A DNA stretch of 64,000 nucleotides from [Clostridium] scindens ATCC 35704 (GTDB lineage: Bacteria; Bacillota; Clostridia; Lachnospirales; Lachnospiraceae). Shown here piece by piece: positions 23,267 to 31,210 of the stretch (positions are counted from its first letter, which is position 1; each line of letters begins with the position of its first letter). The stretch lies in contig NZ_CP036170.1 in NCBI RefSeq assembly GCF_004295125.1, positions 2,916,501 through 2,980,500 on the forward strand, read 5' to 3'. The translations under genes and the position numbers were made by a program. The notes beneath the pieces were generated by a model. It was not told where the DNA came from. It searched no databases and was given only the letters and a program-made list of their open reading frames with translations.

Positions 23267-24298
23267 ATTAAGACAATTAAAAATCTGATAGACAAGATCT
23301 GCACTTTCCCGAACGCCCTGAAAGCATATCACAAGGCCAGAAAGTGCAAACGGTACCGGCCGGACGTTTTGGAGTTTGAAGCGAACCGCGAAGACAATTT
23401 ATTTCGCGCGATCGAAGTTTTGAAGGACGGAACGTATCAGCCGGGAGAATACCGGGTTTTCAAAGTATGGGAGCCGAAAGAAAGGATCATAATGGCTTTA
23501 CCCTTCTTCGATAGGGTAATACAACACATGATCGTAAATTTCATTGAACCTATATTTGAAAAGCGGTTCCTGTTTCATTCCTACGCCTGCAGGAAAGAGA
23601 AGGGCGTACACGAAGCAAGCAAAACACTTTCAAAATGGCTTTACGAACTGGAAGTGGTGCAGGGTAAAAAGATATATGCAATAAAAGGGGATATACACCA
23701 CTATTTCCAAAGCGTTTCACACGACATTTTAAAAGCGGAAATCCGGCGGTATATTTCCGACAAAGCATTATTGAAAATCCTTGACCGGATAATAGATCAC
23801 AACGGGATTTTCCCGCCGGGTGTAGGAATACCGGTTGGGAACCTGACTTCACAATTATTTGCGAATGTCTATTTGAACAAATTAGATCAGTTTGTAAAAC
23901 ACGAACTGAAAGTGAAATACTACGTCCGATATATGGACGATTTTATTATTCTATCGGAAGATCCGGCAGAGTTGCGGCGCCTTCTGGCAATCATTGAAGA
24001 ATTTTTGCGCCGGGAATTGCGGTTGGAACTGAACCCGAAAACAACGATACTTGCAGCAAAGAACGGAATAAACTTCGTCGGGTATATCCATTATAAAGAC
24101 CATAAGAAGATCAGAAAGGACGCAAGGCGGCGCCTTACAAAACTTCTGAAAGCCTTTGAAACCGGGGAAGTGGAACTGGAATATTTCGACCGGTCAATAG
24201 AAAGTCGTTTCGGCCACATGGAACACGCAGACACTTATAATTACATAAGGGAAACAAAGAAAACCATAGAAGAATTGAAGGAAAGGAAGGCAGTATGA
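23267..24298 (+). CDS. DGR reverse transcriptase, probable ATT start
   Basis: Copies TR RNA into cDNA with random insertion opposite template adenines. From ATT 23267 the product is 343 residues. Key motifs are Asp 142 in KGDIHHYFQSV (motif A), the DGR-type GNLTSQ at 191-196, and the catalytic YMDD at 222-225. There is no maturase or endonuclease domain, which excludes a group II intron protein. The conserved N-terminal region (ALKAYHKARKCKRYRP) lies upstream of the first TTG (23369), so translation must start earlier. Between the in-frame stop at 23258-23260 and that TTG there is no ATG, GTG or TTG. ATT 23267 follows GAGGT by eight bases and is the best start. Confidence 0.92.
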   Translation: MKTIKNLIDKICTFPNALKAYHKARKCKRYRPDVLEFEANREDNLFRAIEVLKDGTYQPGEYRVFKVWEPKERIIMALPFFDRVIQHMIVNFIEPIFEKRFLFHSYACRKEKGVHEASKTLSKWLYELEVVQGKKIYAIKGDIHHYFQSVSHDILKAEIRRYISDKALLKILDRIIDHNGIFPPGVGIPVGNLTSQLFANVYLNKLDQFVKHELKVKYYVRYMDDFIILSEDPAELRRLLAIIEEFLRRELRLELNPKTTILAAKNGINFVGYIHYKDHKKIRKDARRRLTKLLKAFETGEVELEYFDRSIESRFGHMEHADTYNYIRETKKTIEELKERKAV

Positions 24299-24322
24299 AA
24301 ACAGGTCAGAAATTGCCGGACT
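24297..24322 (+). repeat. Second copy of a 22-bp repeat (RT/holin junction)
   Basis: Bases 24297-24318 are identical to 8833-8854 at the terL/portal junction. Here the GGTC/GGACT arms are followed by CTTTCCTTTT rather than a clean T tract. Confidence 0.8.
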
Positions 24323-24357
24323 TTCCTTTTATTATGTTTTTGAAAGGTGGTGAGACT

Positions 24358-24813
24358 ATGGAAAGGTTGATCGTTATCTATGCAGAAGCGGCAGGGAATA
24401 CATTCTTGCAGTTGGTATTGATCGCGGTTGTTTTAGACACTATTTTCGGAGTGTTAAGAGCAATCAAGGAAAGGAAGTTCAATTCTAATTTCGGAATTAA
24501 CGGCGCGATCCGCAAAGTCGGAATGTTGGTTTGCCTTCTGGCCCTTGTGGTGGTGGATCATATTGTGGCGGTGAACCTGATCGGGTTTATCCCGGAAGCA
24601 GTAAGAACATATTTACCGTGTGACAGAGTGGAAACAATGGAGTTTTTCGCCATTCTGTTTATTGCCTATGAAATTATCAGTATTTTCAAAAATATGTACC
24701 TTTGCGGCCTTCCGGTGAAGAAGATCTGGCAGACGGTGAAAGCATTTTTGACGAAGTACACAGACGAACTTCCGGCAGAACTGGAAGACGAAGAAGGGGA
24801 AGTGGAGAAATGA
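24358..24813 (+). CDS. Phage holin (toxin secretion/phage lysis holin family)
   Basis: Forms membrane lesions that release endolysin at the end of infection. The 151-residue product has three hydrophobic segments (about 14-31, 52-72 and 96-112), the LDTIFGVLRAIKERKFNS loop and the GLPV segment near the C-terminus, all typical of Holin_4 (PF05105). ATG 24358, with AAAGGTGGTGAG upstream, is preferred. The same frame has an earlier ATG at 24295 overlapping the RT stop, but it would add 21 unconserved residues. Confidence 0.88.
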   Translation: MERLIVIYAEAAGNTFLQLVLIAVVLDTIFGVLRAIKERKFNSNFGINGAIRKVGMLVCLLALVVVDHIVAVNLIGFIPEAVRTYLPCDRVETMEFFAILFIAYEIISIFKNMYLCGLPVKKIWQTVKAFLTKYTDELPAELEDEEGEVEK

Positions 24814-26312
24814 CGGAAAAAGAATTTGTTTCCTATATCGGCCCACTTGCGGCGACTGATATGAAAAAAACGGGGATCCTTGCTTCGGTGACGGCGGCGC
24901 AGGCCATTCTTGAAAGTGGCTATGGATCAACGGAACTTGCGGTGGCAGCAAATAACCTTTTCGGCATGAAGGCGACGCTTTCCGGGAACAACTGGCCGTC
25001 TGAATGGGACGGCCAGACCTACACAAAGGACACGAAAGAGCAGGACAAAGGCGGCAACGAATACACAGTTTCGGCCGCTTTTCGTAAATATGCCAGTCAC
25101 GCAGCGAGCATTAAAGATCATTCCGACTATTTGGCAGGCGCAAAGAACGGATCCGCGCTTCGCTATGCGGGATTGATCGGAGAAACAGACTACAAGACGG
25201 CGGCCGCGCTGATAAAGGACGGCGGCTATGCAACAGACATAAATTATGTGTCGAAACTCTGTAACATTATTGAAAAATGGAACCTTACAAAGTACGACGA
25301 AGCACCACAAAAAAGGAGTGAAGGAACATTGAATATTATTGAAAGCATTGTAACAAATTCAGATTGCTACAAAACAGGGCGAACGATCACGGTAAAAGGG
25401 CTTATGCTTCATTCGGTAGGCTGCCCGCAGCCGAAAGCAACGGTTTTCGTGAACAACTGGAACAAACCCGGCGCCGGGGCTTGCGTTCATGCGGTAATTG
25501 ACGCAGAAGGGAGCGTTTATCAGTTATTACCGTGGAACCGACGCGGGTGGCATTGCGCAAGCGGACAGAAGGGTTCCGGGAATAATACGCATATAGGCGT
25601 AGAAATGACCGAACCGGCGACAATCCGTTATACAAGTGGTGCGAACTGGAAGGAAACTGGCGACGGAACAAACACACGCGCGCACGTAATGGCGACGTAC
25701 AAAACGGCCGTCGAATTGTTCGCGTACCTTTGTAAAAAATACAGTCTAAACCCGACAGCAGACGGCGTTATTATTTCCCACCATGAAGGAAATGTCCGTG
25801 GGATTGCTTCAAACCATGGCGACGTAGAACATATTTGGAACAAATTCGGCCTGACAATGGATCAATTTAGAAGGGACGTAAAAGCGGCAATGAGTGGAAC
25901 GGGTACCAGTCCCGCAACACAGACAAGAGAACTTTACAGAGTACGCAAGACGTGGGCCGACGCGAAAAGTCAGATCGGCGCCTTTTCCGTATTAGAGAAC
26001 GCGAAGGCGGTCTGCAAAGAAGGTTACACCGTATTCAATAGCAAGGGCCAGGCGGTATTTTCAAACGAAGTGGAAGCACAGAAAAAACCGAACGTAAACC
26101 TTCCCTACAAAGTGAAAGTGGATATTTCCGATCTTCGGATCAGGAAAGGACCGGGAACAAATTATGGTTCCGCAGGGTACACAGGCGAAGGAGTATTCAC
26201 GATCGTAAAAGAGAAAGACGGTCCGGGCGCTACAAAGTGGGGCTTGTTAAAGTCGTATGAGGGGCAGGAAAACGGGTGGATCTCTTTGGACTACGCGACG
26301 AAGATCGCATAA
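24810..26312 (+). CDS. Two-enzyme endolysin (glucosaminidase + amidase + SH3)
   Basis: Degrades host peptidoglycan for lysis. The 500-residue product appears to have three parts. Residues ~5-155 are a glucosaminidase-type domain (ASVTAAQAILESGYGSTELA, NLFGMKA). Residues ~175-365 are an Amidase_2/PGRP-like N-acetylmuramoyl-L-alanine amidase (GLMLHSVGC with a zinc His, HIGVEMTE, VIISHHEGN). Residues ~430-500 are an SH3 wall-binding domain (LRIRKGPGTNYG, ENGWISLDYA). ATG 24810 overlaps the holin stop (ATGA). Two catalytic domains in one lysin is less common than one. Confidence 0.9.
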   Translation: MTEKEFVSYIGPLAATDMKKTGILASVTAAQAILESGYGSTELAVAANNLFGMKATLSGNNWPSEWDGQTYTKDTKEQDKGGNEYTVSAAFRKYASHAASIKDHSDYLAGAKNGSALRYAGLIGETDYKTAAALIKDGGYATDINYVSKLCNIIEKWNLTKYDEAPQKRSEGTLNIIESIVTNSDCYKTGRTITVKGLMLHSVGCPQPKATVFVNNWNKPGAGACVHAVIDAEGSVYQLLPWNRRGWHCASGQKGSGNNTHIGVEMTEPATIRYTSGANWKETGDGTNTRAHVMATYKTAVELFAYLCKKYSLNPTADGVIISHHEGNVRGIASNHGDVEHIWNKFGLTMDQFRRDVKAAMSGTGTSPATQTRELYRVRKTWADAKSQIGAFSVLENAKAVCKEGYTVFNSKGQAVFSNEVEAQKKPNVNLPYKVKVDISDLRIRKGPGTNYGSAGYTGEGVFTIVKEKDGPGATKWGLLKSYEGQENGWISLDYATKIA

Positions 26313-26374
26313 AGCAACTATTAACATACCGCCGGAAGGTCAACGGCAAAAACAGCAAGGAAAATATATCACGG

Positions 26375-26403
26375 AAACCCGGTCAATAAAAGGCCGGGTT
26401 TTA
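26375..26403 (+). terminator. Terminator at the right end of the prophage
   Basis: An 8-bp perfect stem of AAACCCGG with CCGGGTTT around 11 bases, with T residues following. It closes the late operon and is the last phage-like element before chromosomal DNA. Confidence 0.75.
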
Positions 26404-26436
26404 TATTGCAAGTCTTTTCTGAATATTTCGGCTTCG

Positions 26437-26465
26437 TTGATTTTTGCGGGTAAATATGATATATT
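26437..26465 (+). promoter_or_regulatory. Sigma-70-type promoter for miaB
   Basis: TTGATT at 26437-26442 and TATATT at 26460-26465 with a 17-base spacer, 36 bases before the miaB ATG. It makes miaB independent of the prophage lysis operon. The attachment site must lie near or left of it. Confidence 0.65.
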
Positions 26466-26501
26466 AAAATCTGGTATTTTATGCGAAGGGAAGAAGGAAA
26501 C

Positions 26502-27959
26502 ATGAAAGACAATGCAGAATTTGAAGCCATTTTGAAAACAATAGATATAAACGGACCGGCGACGGAGAATGAGCCGTGGCGCCAGTATTACTTCATAAAG
26601 AAAGCCCGCCAGTATGTAAAGGCGAAGTCGGAAGAATTGGGACGCCCGCTTTTCGCGTGTGCGAGGACGTTTGGCTGCCAGATGAATGCCAGAGATTCTG
26701 AAAAACTGCGGGGAATCCTGGAGAAGATTGGCTATGAGGAAGCGCCGGAGGATGTAGCCGACTTCGTCATCTATAATACCTGTACGGTTAGAGAGAACGC
26801 CAATACAAGGGTCTATGGACGCCTTGGCCAGCTCAAGCCCCTGAAGAAAAAGAACCCCCATATGATGATCGGTCTTTGCGGCTGCATGATGCAAGAGCCG
26901 GAAGTGGTGGAGAAGTTAAGGAAAAGTTACCGTTTTGTTGACATTATCTTCGGCACGCATAATATTTTCAAGTTCGCCGAACTGATTGTGCAGAGGCTGG
27001 AATCCCAGGAGATGGTTATCGATATCTGGAAAGATACGGACAAGATCGTAGAGGATCTGCCCAATGAGCGGAAATATTTCTTCAAGTCAGGCGTAAACAT
27101 CATGTTTGGGTGCAACAATTTCTGCAGTTACTGTATCGTGCCTTATGTAAGAGGGCGGGAGAGAAGCAGGGATCCAAAGGCCATCATCCGGGAGATCGAG
27201 CGGCTGGTAGCGGATGGCGTGGTGGAGGTCATGCTTTTGGGCCAGAATGTCAATTCTTACGGAAAGAACCTGGAAGAGCCGATGTCGTTTGCCCGGCTGC
27301 TAACGGAGATTGAGAAGATCGAAGGCCTCGAGCGGATCCGCTTTATGACCTCCCATCCAAAAGACCTCTCGGACGAACTGATCGAGGTCATGGGCAATTC
27401 AAAGAAGATCTGCAAGCATCTGCATCTGCCCATCCAGTCGGGAAGTTCCAGGATTCTGGAGAAGATGAACCGCAGATATACCAAGGAGCAGTATCTGACG
27501 CTTGTTGATAAGATCAGAAAGGCCGTGCCTGATATCTCCCTTACCACGGATATTATCGTAGGATTCCCGGGAGAGACGGAAGAGGATTTCCAGGAGACGC
27601 TGGACGTGGTCCGAAAGGTACGCTATGACAGCGCGTTTACCTTCATCTATTCAAAACGGACCGGGACCCCGGCCGCGGCCATGGAAGACCAGATTCCGGA
27701 AGATGTGGTAAAAGACCGTTTTGACCGGCTGCTTAGGGAAGTGCAGGCCATTGCCGCGCAAGTTTGCTCCGTCCATGAAGGGTGCGTGCAGACGGCCTTG
27801 GTAGAGGCAAAGAGCGAGCATGATGATTCTATGGTCACCGGACGGCTAAGCAACAATCTGCTGGTGCATTTTAAAGGCTCGTCAGAGTTGATCGGCCAGT
27901 TGGTTGACGTGCGCCTGTCTGAATGCAAGGGCTTCTATTATCTGGGAGAACAGGTGTAA
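26502..27959 (+). CDS. miaB: tRNA-2-methylthio-N6-dimethylallyladenosine synthase MiaB
   Basis: A radical-SAM enzyme that adds the methylthio group to i6A at tRNA position 37, acting after MiaA (encoded at 33172). The 485-residue product has the N-terminal UPF0004 domain with FGCQMNARDSEKL and further cluster cysteines (NTCTVRENA, GLCGCM). The radical-SAM motif is GCNNFCSYCIVP, and a C-terminal TRAM domain follows. ATG 26502 has GAAGGAAA upstream and is preferred to the frame start at 26481. This is the first chromosomal gene after the prophage. Confidence 0.95.
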   Translation: MKDNAEFEAILKTIDINGPATENEPWRQYYFIKKARQYVKAKSEELGRPLFACARTFGCQMNARDSEKLRGILEKIGYEEAPEDVADFVIYNTCTVRENANTRVYGRLGQLKPLKKKNPHMMIGLCGCMMQEPEVVEKLRKSYRFVDIIFGTHNIFKFAELIVQRLESQEMVIDIWKDTDKIVEDLPNERKYFFKSGVNIMFGCNNFCSYCIVPYVRGRERSRDPKAIIREIERLVADGVVEVMLLGQNVNSYGKNLEEPMSFARLLTEIEKIEGLERIRFMTSHPKDLSDELIEVMGNSKKICKHLHLPIQSGSSRILEKMNRRYTKEQYLTLVDKIRKAVPDISLTTDIIVGFPGETEEDFQETLDVVRKVRYDSAFTFIYSKRTGTPAAAMEDQIPEDVVKDRFDRLLREVQAIAAQVCSVHEGCVQTALVEAKSEHDDSMVTGRLSNNLLVHFKGSSELIGQLVDVRLSECKGFYYLGEQV

Positions 27960-28017
27960 AAGGCGGCACATCCGCGCTTGCGGCATAAGAAATATATACC
28001 ACCCATATTATGAACCG

Positions 28018-28053
28018 AAAACGCTCAAACTATGTAGTAAGAACATATAGTGA
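28018..28053 (+). terminator. Terminator after miaB
   Basis: An extended imperfect hairpin of AAAACGC with GCGTTTT arms, an inner CTATGT/ACATATAG pairing, and a T run after it. Confidence 0.7.
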
Positions 28054-28065
28054 GGGCGTTTTTAC

Positions 28066-28482
28066 ATGAAGAAATTAAGTGAGTATCTATTTTTATGGAC
28101 ATTCGGCGGATGCCTGTATTATTCGTTTGAAGTGATCTTCCGCGGATTTTCCCACTGGTCCATGTTTGTTCTGGGGGGAATCTGCTTTTTGTTTTTTACG
28201 ATCCAGGGAAAGATGGTGCATTGGCAGGACGCGCTGTGGCGCCAGCTGCTCAGGTGCATCGTCTTTGTAACCTCAATGGAATTCATTACCGGAATTATCG
28301 TCAATAAGTGGCTTGGGCTGGCGGTATGGGATTACAGCGATCAGCCCTTCCAGCTCTTCGGGCAGATATGCCTGCCTTTCATGGTTATATTTTCCGGCCT
28401 GTGCGTTCTTGGGATCCTGTTAAGCGGCTATCTTACGTATTGGCTCTATGGGGATGAGAAGCCTCATTACCATGTACTTTGA
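28066..28482 (+). CDS. Integral membrane protein, putative ABC-transporter type IV (CmpB-like) family
   Basis: A 138-residue protein with four hydrophobic segments and the conserved YYSFEVIFRGFSHWSMFVLGG and EFITGIIVNKWLGLAVWDYS stretches of PF06541-type proteins. Despite the family name, no transport activity can be read from it. It starts after the miaB terminator and is transcribed in the same direction. Confidence 0.72.
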   Translation: MKKLSEYLFLWTFGGCLYYSFEVIFRGFSHWSMFVLGGICFLFFTIQGKMVHWQDALWRQLLRCIVFVTSMEFITGIIVNKWLGLAVWDYSDQPFQLFGQICLPFMVIFSGLCVLGILLSGYLTYWLYGDEKPHYHVL

Positions 28483-28493
28483 TAAATTGTATC

Positions 28494-28522
28494 TTTCATA
28501 TTAAATCGAAAAATGCTATAAT
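28494..28522 (+). promoter_or_regulatory. Extended -10 promoter for mutS-mutL-miaA
   Basis: TGC-TATAAT at 28514-28522 is an extended -10. A weak -35 (TTTCAT, 28494-28499) lies 17 bases upstream. The mutS ribosome site AGAGGAGA follows at about 28545. Confidence 0.55.
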
Positions 28523-28558
28523 GAAATGTAAAAATGTAGACAAAAGAGGAGAAATAAC

Positions 28559-31207
28559 GTGGCAGAATTAACACCAATGATGCAGCAGTATATGCAGACA
28601 AAAAAAGAGTACCCGGACTGCATCCTATTCTATAGATTGGGCGACTTTTACGAGATGTTCTTCGACGATGCCCTGACCGCATCCAAAGAACTGGAGATTA
28701 CGCTGACCGGAAAAAACTGTGGCCTTAAGGAACGGGCGCCCATGTGCGGAGTCCCTTACCATGCGGTGGACGGTTACTTGAACCGGCTGGTTTCCAAAGG
28801 ATATAAGGTGGCCATCTGCGAGCAGATGGAAGATCCCGCAACCGCCAAAGGCCTGGTAAAAAGGGATGTCGTCAGGATCGTTACGCCTGGTACCAACTTA
28901 GATACCCAGTCTCTGGACGAGACGAAGAACAATTATATCATGTGCGTGGTCTACATCGCAGACAGGTATGGCCTTTCGGTGGCGGATGTGACGACGGGAG
29001 ACTACTTCGTCACGGAACTGGATGACAGCGAGAAATTATTTGATGAGATCTACAAATTCATGCCCTCAGAGTTAATCTGCAATGAGGCTTTTTATATGAG
29101 CGGCATGGATCTGGACCTGATGAAGGAAAAACTGGGAATCACCATCTATTCCCTGGATGCATGGTACTTTGATGATGCGATCTGCCAGCGTACGCTCAAG
29201 GAGCATTTCCATGTCAGCACCATGGAAGGACTGGGCCTTAGCGACTATGATTGCGGCATTATTGCCGCCGGAGCCTTGCTTCAATATCTGATCGAGACAC
29301 AGAAGCGGGACTTATCCCATATTACCAGGCTCTCCGCTTACGCAACCGGCAAATATATGCTCCTGGACAGTTCCACCAGGCGCAATCTGGAATTATGCGA
29401 GACCCTGCGGGAGAAGCATAAGAGAGGGTCTCTATTGTGGGTGCTGGATAAGACCAAGACGGCAATGGGCGCCCGGTGCTTAAGGAAATTCATTGAGCAG
29501 CCGCTGATTGATAAAAATTCCATTGAACGCCGGCTGGACGCGGTGGACGAGTTGAAGCAGAATGCCATTTCCAGGGAAGAGATCCGGGAATACTTAACAC
29601 CGGTCTATGACTTGGAAAGGCTGGTGTGCAAAATCACATACCAGTCTGCAAATCCAAGAGACCTGATCGCTTTTAAAAGTTCCCTGTCTATGCTTCCGCA
29701 TATCAAGTACATATTGGAGGAGATGAAGTCTCCCCTGCTGAAAGATCTCTATGAAAGGCTGGATACGCTGGAAGACTTATGCCATCTGGTAGAGGAGGCT
29801 ATTAAGGAAGACCCGCCGCTGGCAATGAAAGAGGGAGGGATCATCAGAGATGGATATAACGAGGAGGTGGACCGGCTGCGCTCGGCCAAATCCGATGGAA
29901 AGGACTGGCTTGCCAAGCTGGAGACGGATGAAAGGGAGAAGACCGGAATCAAGAATCTGAAGATCCGTTACAACAAGGTGTTCGGATATTATCTGGAAGT
30001 TACCAATTCTTTTAAACATATGGTACCGGACTATTATACGAGGAAGCAGACGCTTGCAAACGCGGAGCGTTACATCATTCCGGAACTGAAGGAACTGGAG
30101 GATACCATCCTGGGGGCGGAAGACAAGTTGTATGCGCTGGAATACCAGCTCTACTGCGAGGCGCGGGACAAGATTGCCAAAGAAGTCCTGCGGATACAGA
30201 CGACGGCGAAAGCCATCGCCCAGTTGGACGCCTTCGCCTCCATGGCCCTTGTGGCGGAACAGAGCCGCTATGTAAGGCCGAAAATTAATGAAAAAGGCGT
30301 GATCGACATCAAAGACGGGCGTCATCCGGTCGTGGAGAAGATGATTCCCAACGATATGTTCATATCCAACGATACATATCTTAACGATAAGAAGAACCGG
30401 ATCTCTATCATTACGGGTCCCAATATGGCGGGGAAATCCACCTATATGCGTCAGACGGCCCTGATCGTGCTGATGGCCCAGATCGGCTCATTCGTGCCGG
30501 CTGCCAGCGCGGATATCGGACTGGTGGACCGCATCTTTACCAGAGTGGGCGCATCGGATGACCTGGCAAGCGGACAGAGTACCTTCATGGTAGAGATGAC
30601 AGAGGTTGCCAATATCCTGCGCAATGCCACCAGCAAGAGCCTTCTGATCCTGGATGAGATCGGCCGGGGAACCAGCACCTTTGATGGGCTGAGCATTGCC
30701 TGGGCCGTAATCGAGCATATCAGCAGCAGCAGGCTGTTGGGAGCCAAGACGCTGTTTGCCACCCATTATCATGAACTGACAGAGTTGGAAGGCAAGATCG
30801 ACAACGTAAATAACTACTGCATTGCGGTAAAGGAAAAGGGCGATGACATCATCTTCCTTCGCAAGATCGTCAAAGGCGGCGCAGATAAGAGTTATGGAAT
30901 CCAGGTTGCCAGGCTGGCTGGCGTACCCGAAAGCGTCACCAGCCGTGCCAGGGAAATCGTGGAAGAACTGGTACATGCGGATATCACCACCAGGATCAAG
31001 GATATTGCAGTCCATGGGCAGGAGCCGCCCAGGCTTAAGGCCAGGCATTATGATGAGGTGGATCTGGCTCAGATGTCCCTGTTCGATACGGTGAAGGACG
31101 ATGACGTGATCGAGGAGATCAAGAGCCTGGATGTCAGCAACCTGACGCCGATCGACGCGCTGAATACATTGTACCAGTTACAGAACAAACTGAAAAACAG
31201 GTGGTAG
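28559..31207 (+). CDS. mutS: DNA mismatch repair protein MutS
   Basis: Recognises mismatches and small loops, then recruits MutL. The 882-residue product carries the mismatch-reading Phe-X-Glu (F30-Y31-E32 in GDFYEMF). The core and clamp domains follow, with the ATPase Walker A GPNMAGKST near residue 620 and Walker B LLILDEIGRGTSTFDG near 700. The C-terminal helix-turn-helix dimer region completes it. GTG 28559 has a good GAGGAGA site. The gap to mutL is three bases, so they form one operon. Confidence 0.97.
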   Translation: MAELTPMMQQYMQTKKEYPDCILFYRLGDFYEMFFDDALTASKELEITLTGKNCGLKERAPMCGVPYHAVDGYLNRLVSKGYKVAICEQMEDPATAKGLVKRDVVRIVTPGTNLDTQSLDETKNNYIMCVVYIADRYGLSVADVTTGDYFVTELDDSEKLFDEIYKFMPSELICNEAFYMSGMDLDLMKEKLGITIYSLDAWYFDDAICQRTLKEHFHVSTMEGLGLSDYDCGIIAAGALLQYLIETQKRDLSHITRLSAYATGKYMLLDSSTRRNLELCETLREKHKRGSLLWVLDKTKTAMGARCLRKFIEQPLIDKNSIERRLDAVDELKQNAISREEIREYLTPVYDLERLVCKITYQSANPRDLIAFKSSLSMLPHIKYILEEMKSPLLKDLYERLDTLEDLCHLVEEAIKEDPPLAMKEGGIIRDGYNEEVDRLRSAKSDGKDWLAKLETDEREKTGIKNLKIRYNKVFGYYLEVTNSFKHMVPDYYTRKQTLANAERYIIPELKELEDTILGAEDKLYALEYQLYCEARDKIAKEVLRIQTTAKAIAQLDAFASMALVAEQSRYVRPKINEKGVIDIKDGRHPVVEKMIPNDMFISNDTYLNDKKNRISIITGPNMAGKSTYMRQTALIVLMAQIGSFVPAASADIGLVDRIFTRVGASDDLASGQSTFMVEMTEVANILRNATSKSLLILDEIGRGTSTFDGLSIAWAVIEHISSSRLLGAKTLFATHYHELTELEGKIDNVNNYCIAVKEKGDDIIFLRKIVKGGADKSYGIQVARLAGVPESVTSRAREIVEELVHADITTRIKDIAVHGQEPPRLKARHYDEVDLAQMSLFDTVKDDDVIEEIKSLDVSNLTPIDALNTLYQLQNKLKNRW

Positions 31208-31210
31208 GAC

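Noticed and set aside
23267-24298. Group II intron maturase or retron reverse transcriptase
   Set aside because: No maturase, HNH or intron RNA features and no msr/msd-type RNA. GNLTSQ and the VR/TR pair identify a DGR enzyme.
23369-24298. Reverse transcriptase starting at TTG 23369
   Set aside because: It lacks a ribosome site and would remove the conserved N-terminal ALKAYHKARKCKRYRP region.
24295-24357. Extended N-terminus of the holin from ATG 24295
   Set aside because: It would add 21 polar residues that overlap the repeated 22-bp element. ATG 24358 has a much better ribosome site.
1-26400. Anti-phage defence or toxin cargo in the prophage
   Set aside because: No gene here shows a recognisable defence or toxin pattern. 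The small unknown early genes could hide such a role, but there is no sequence support.
26313-26501. tRNA gene as the phage attachment site
   Set aside because: I read both strands of the gap and found no cloverleaf or tRNA-like 3' end.
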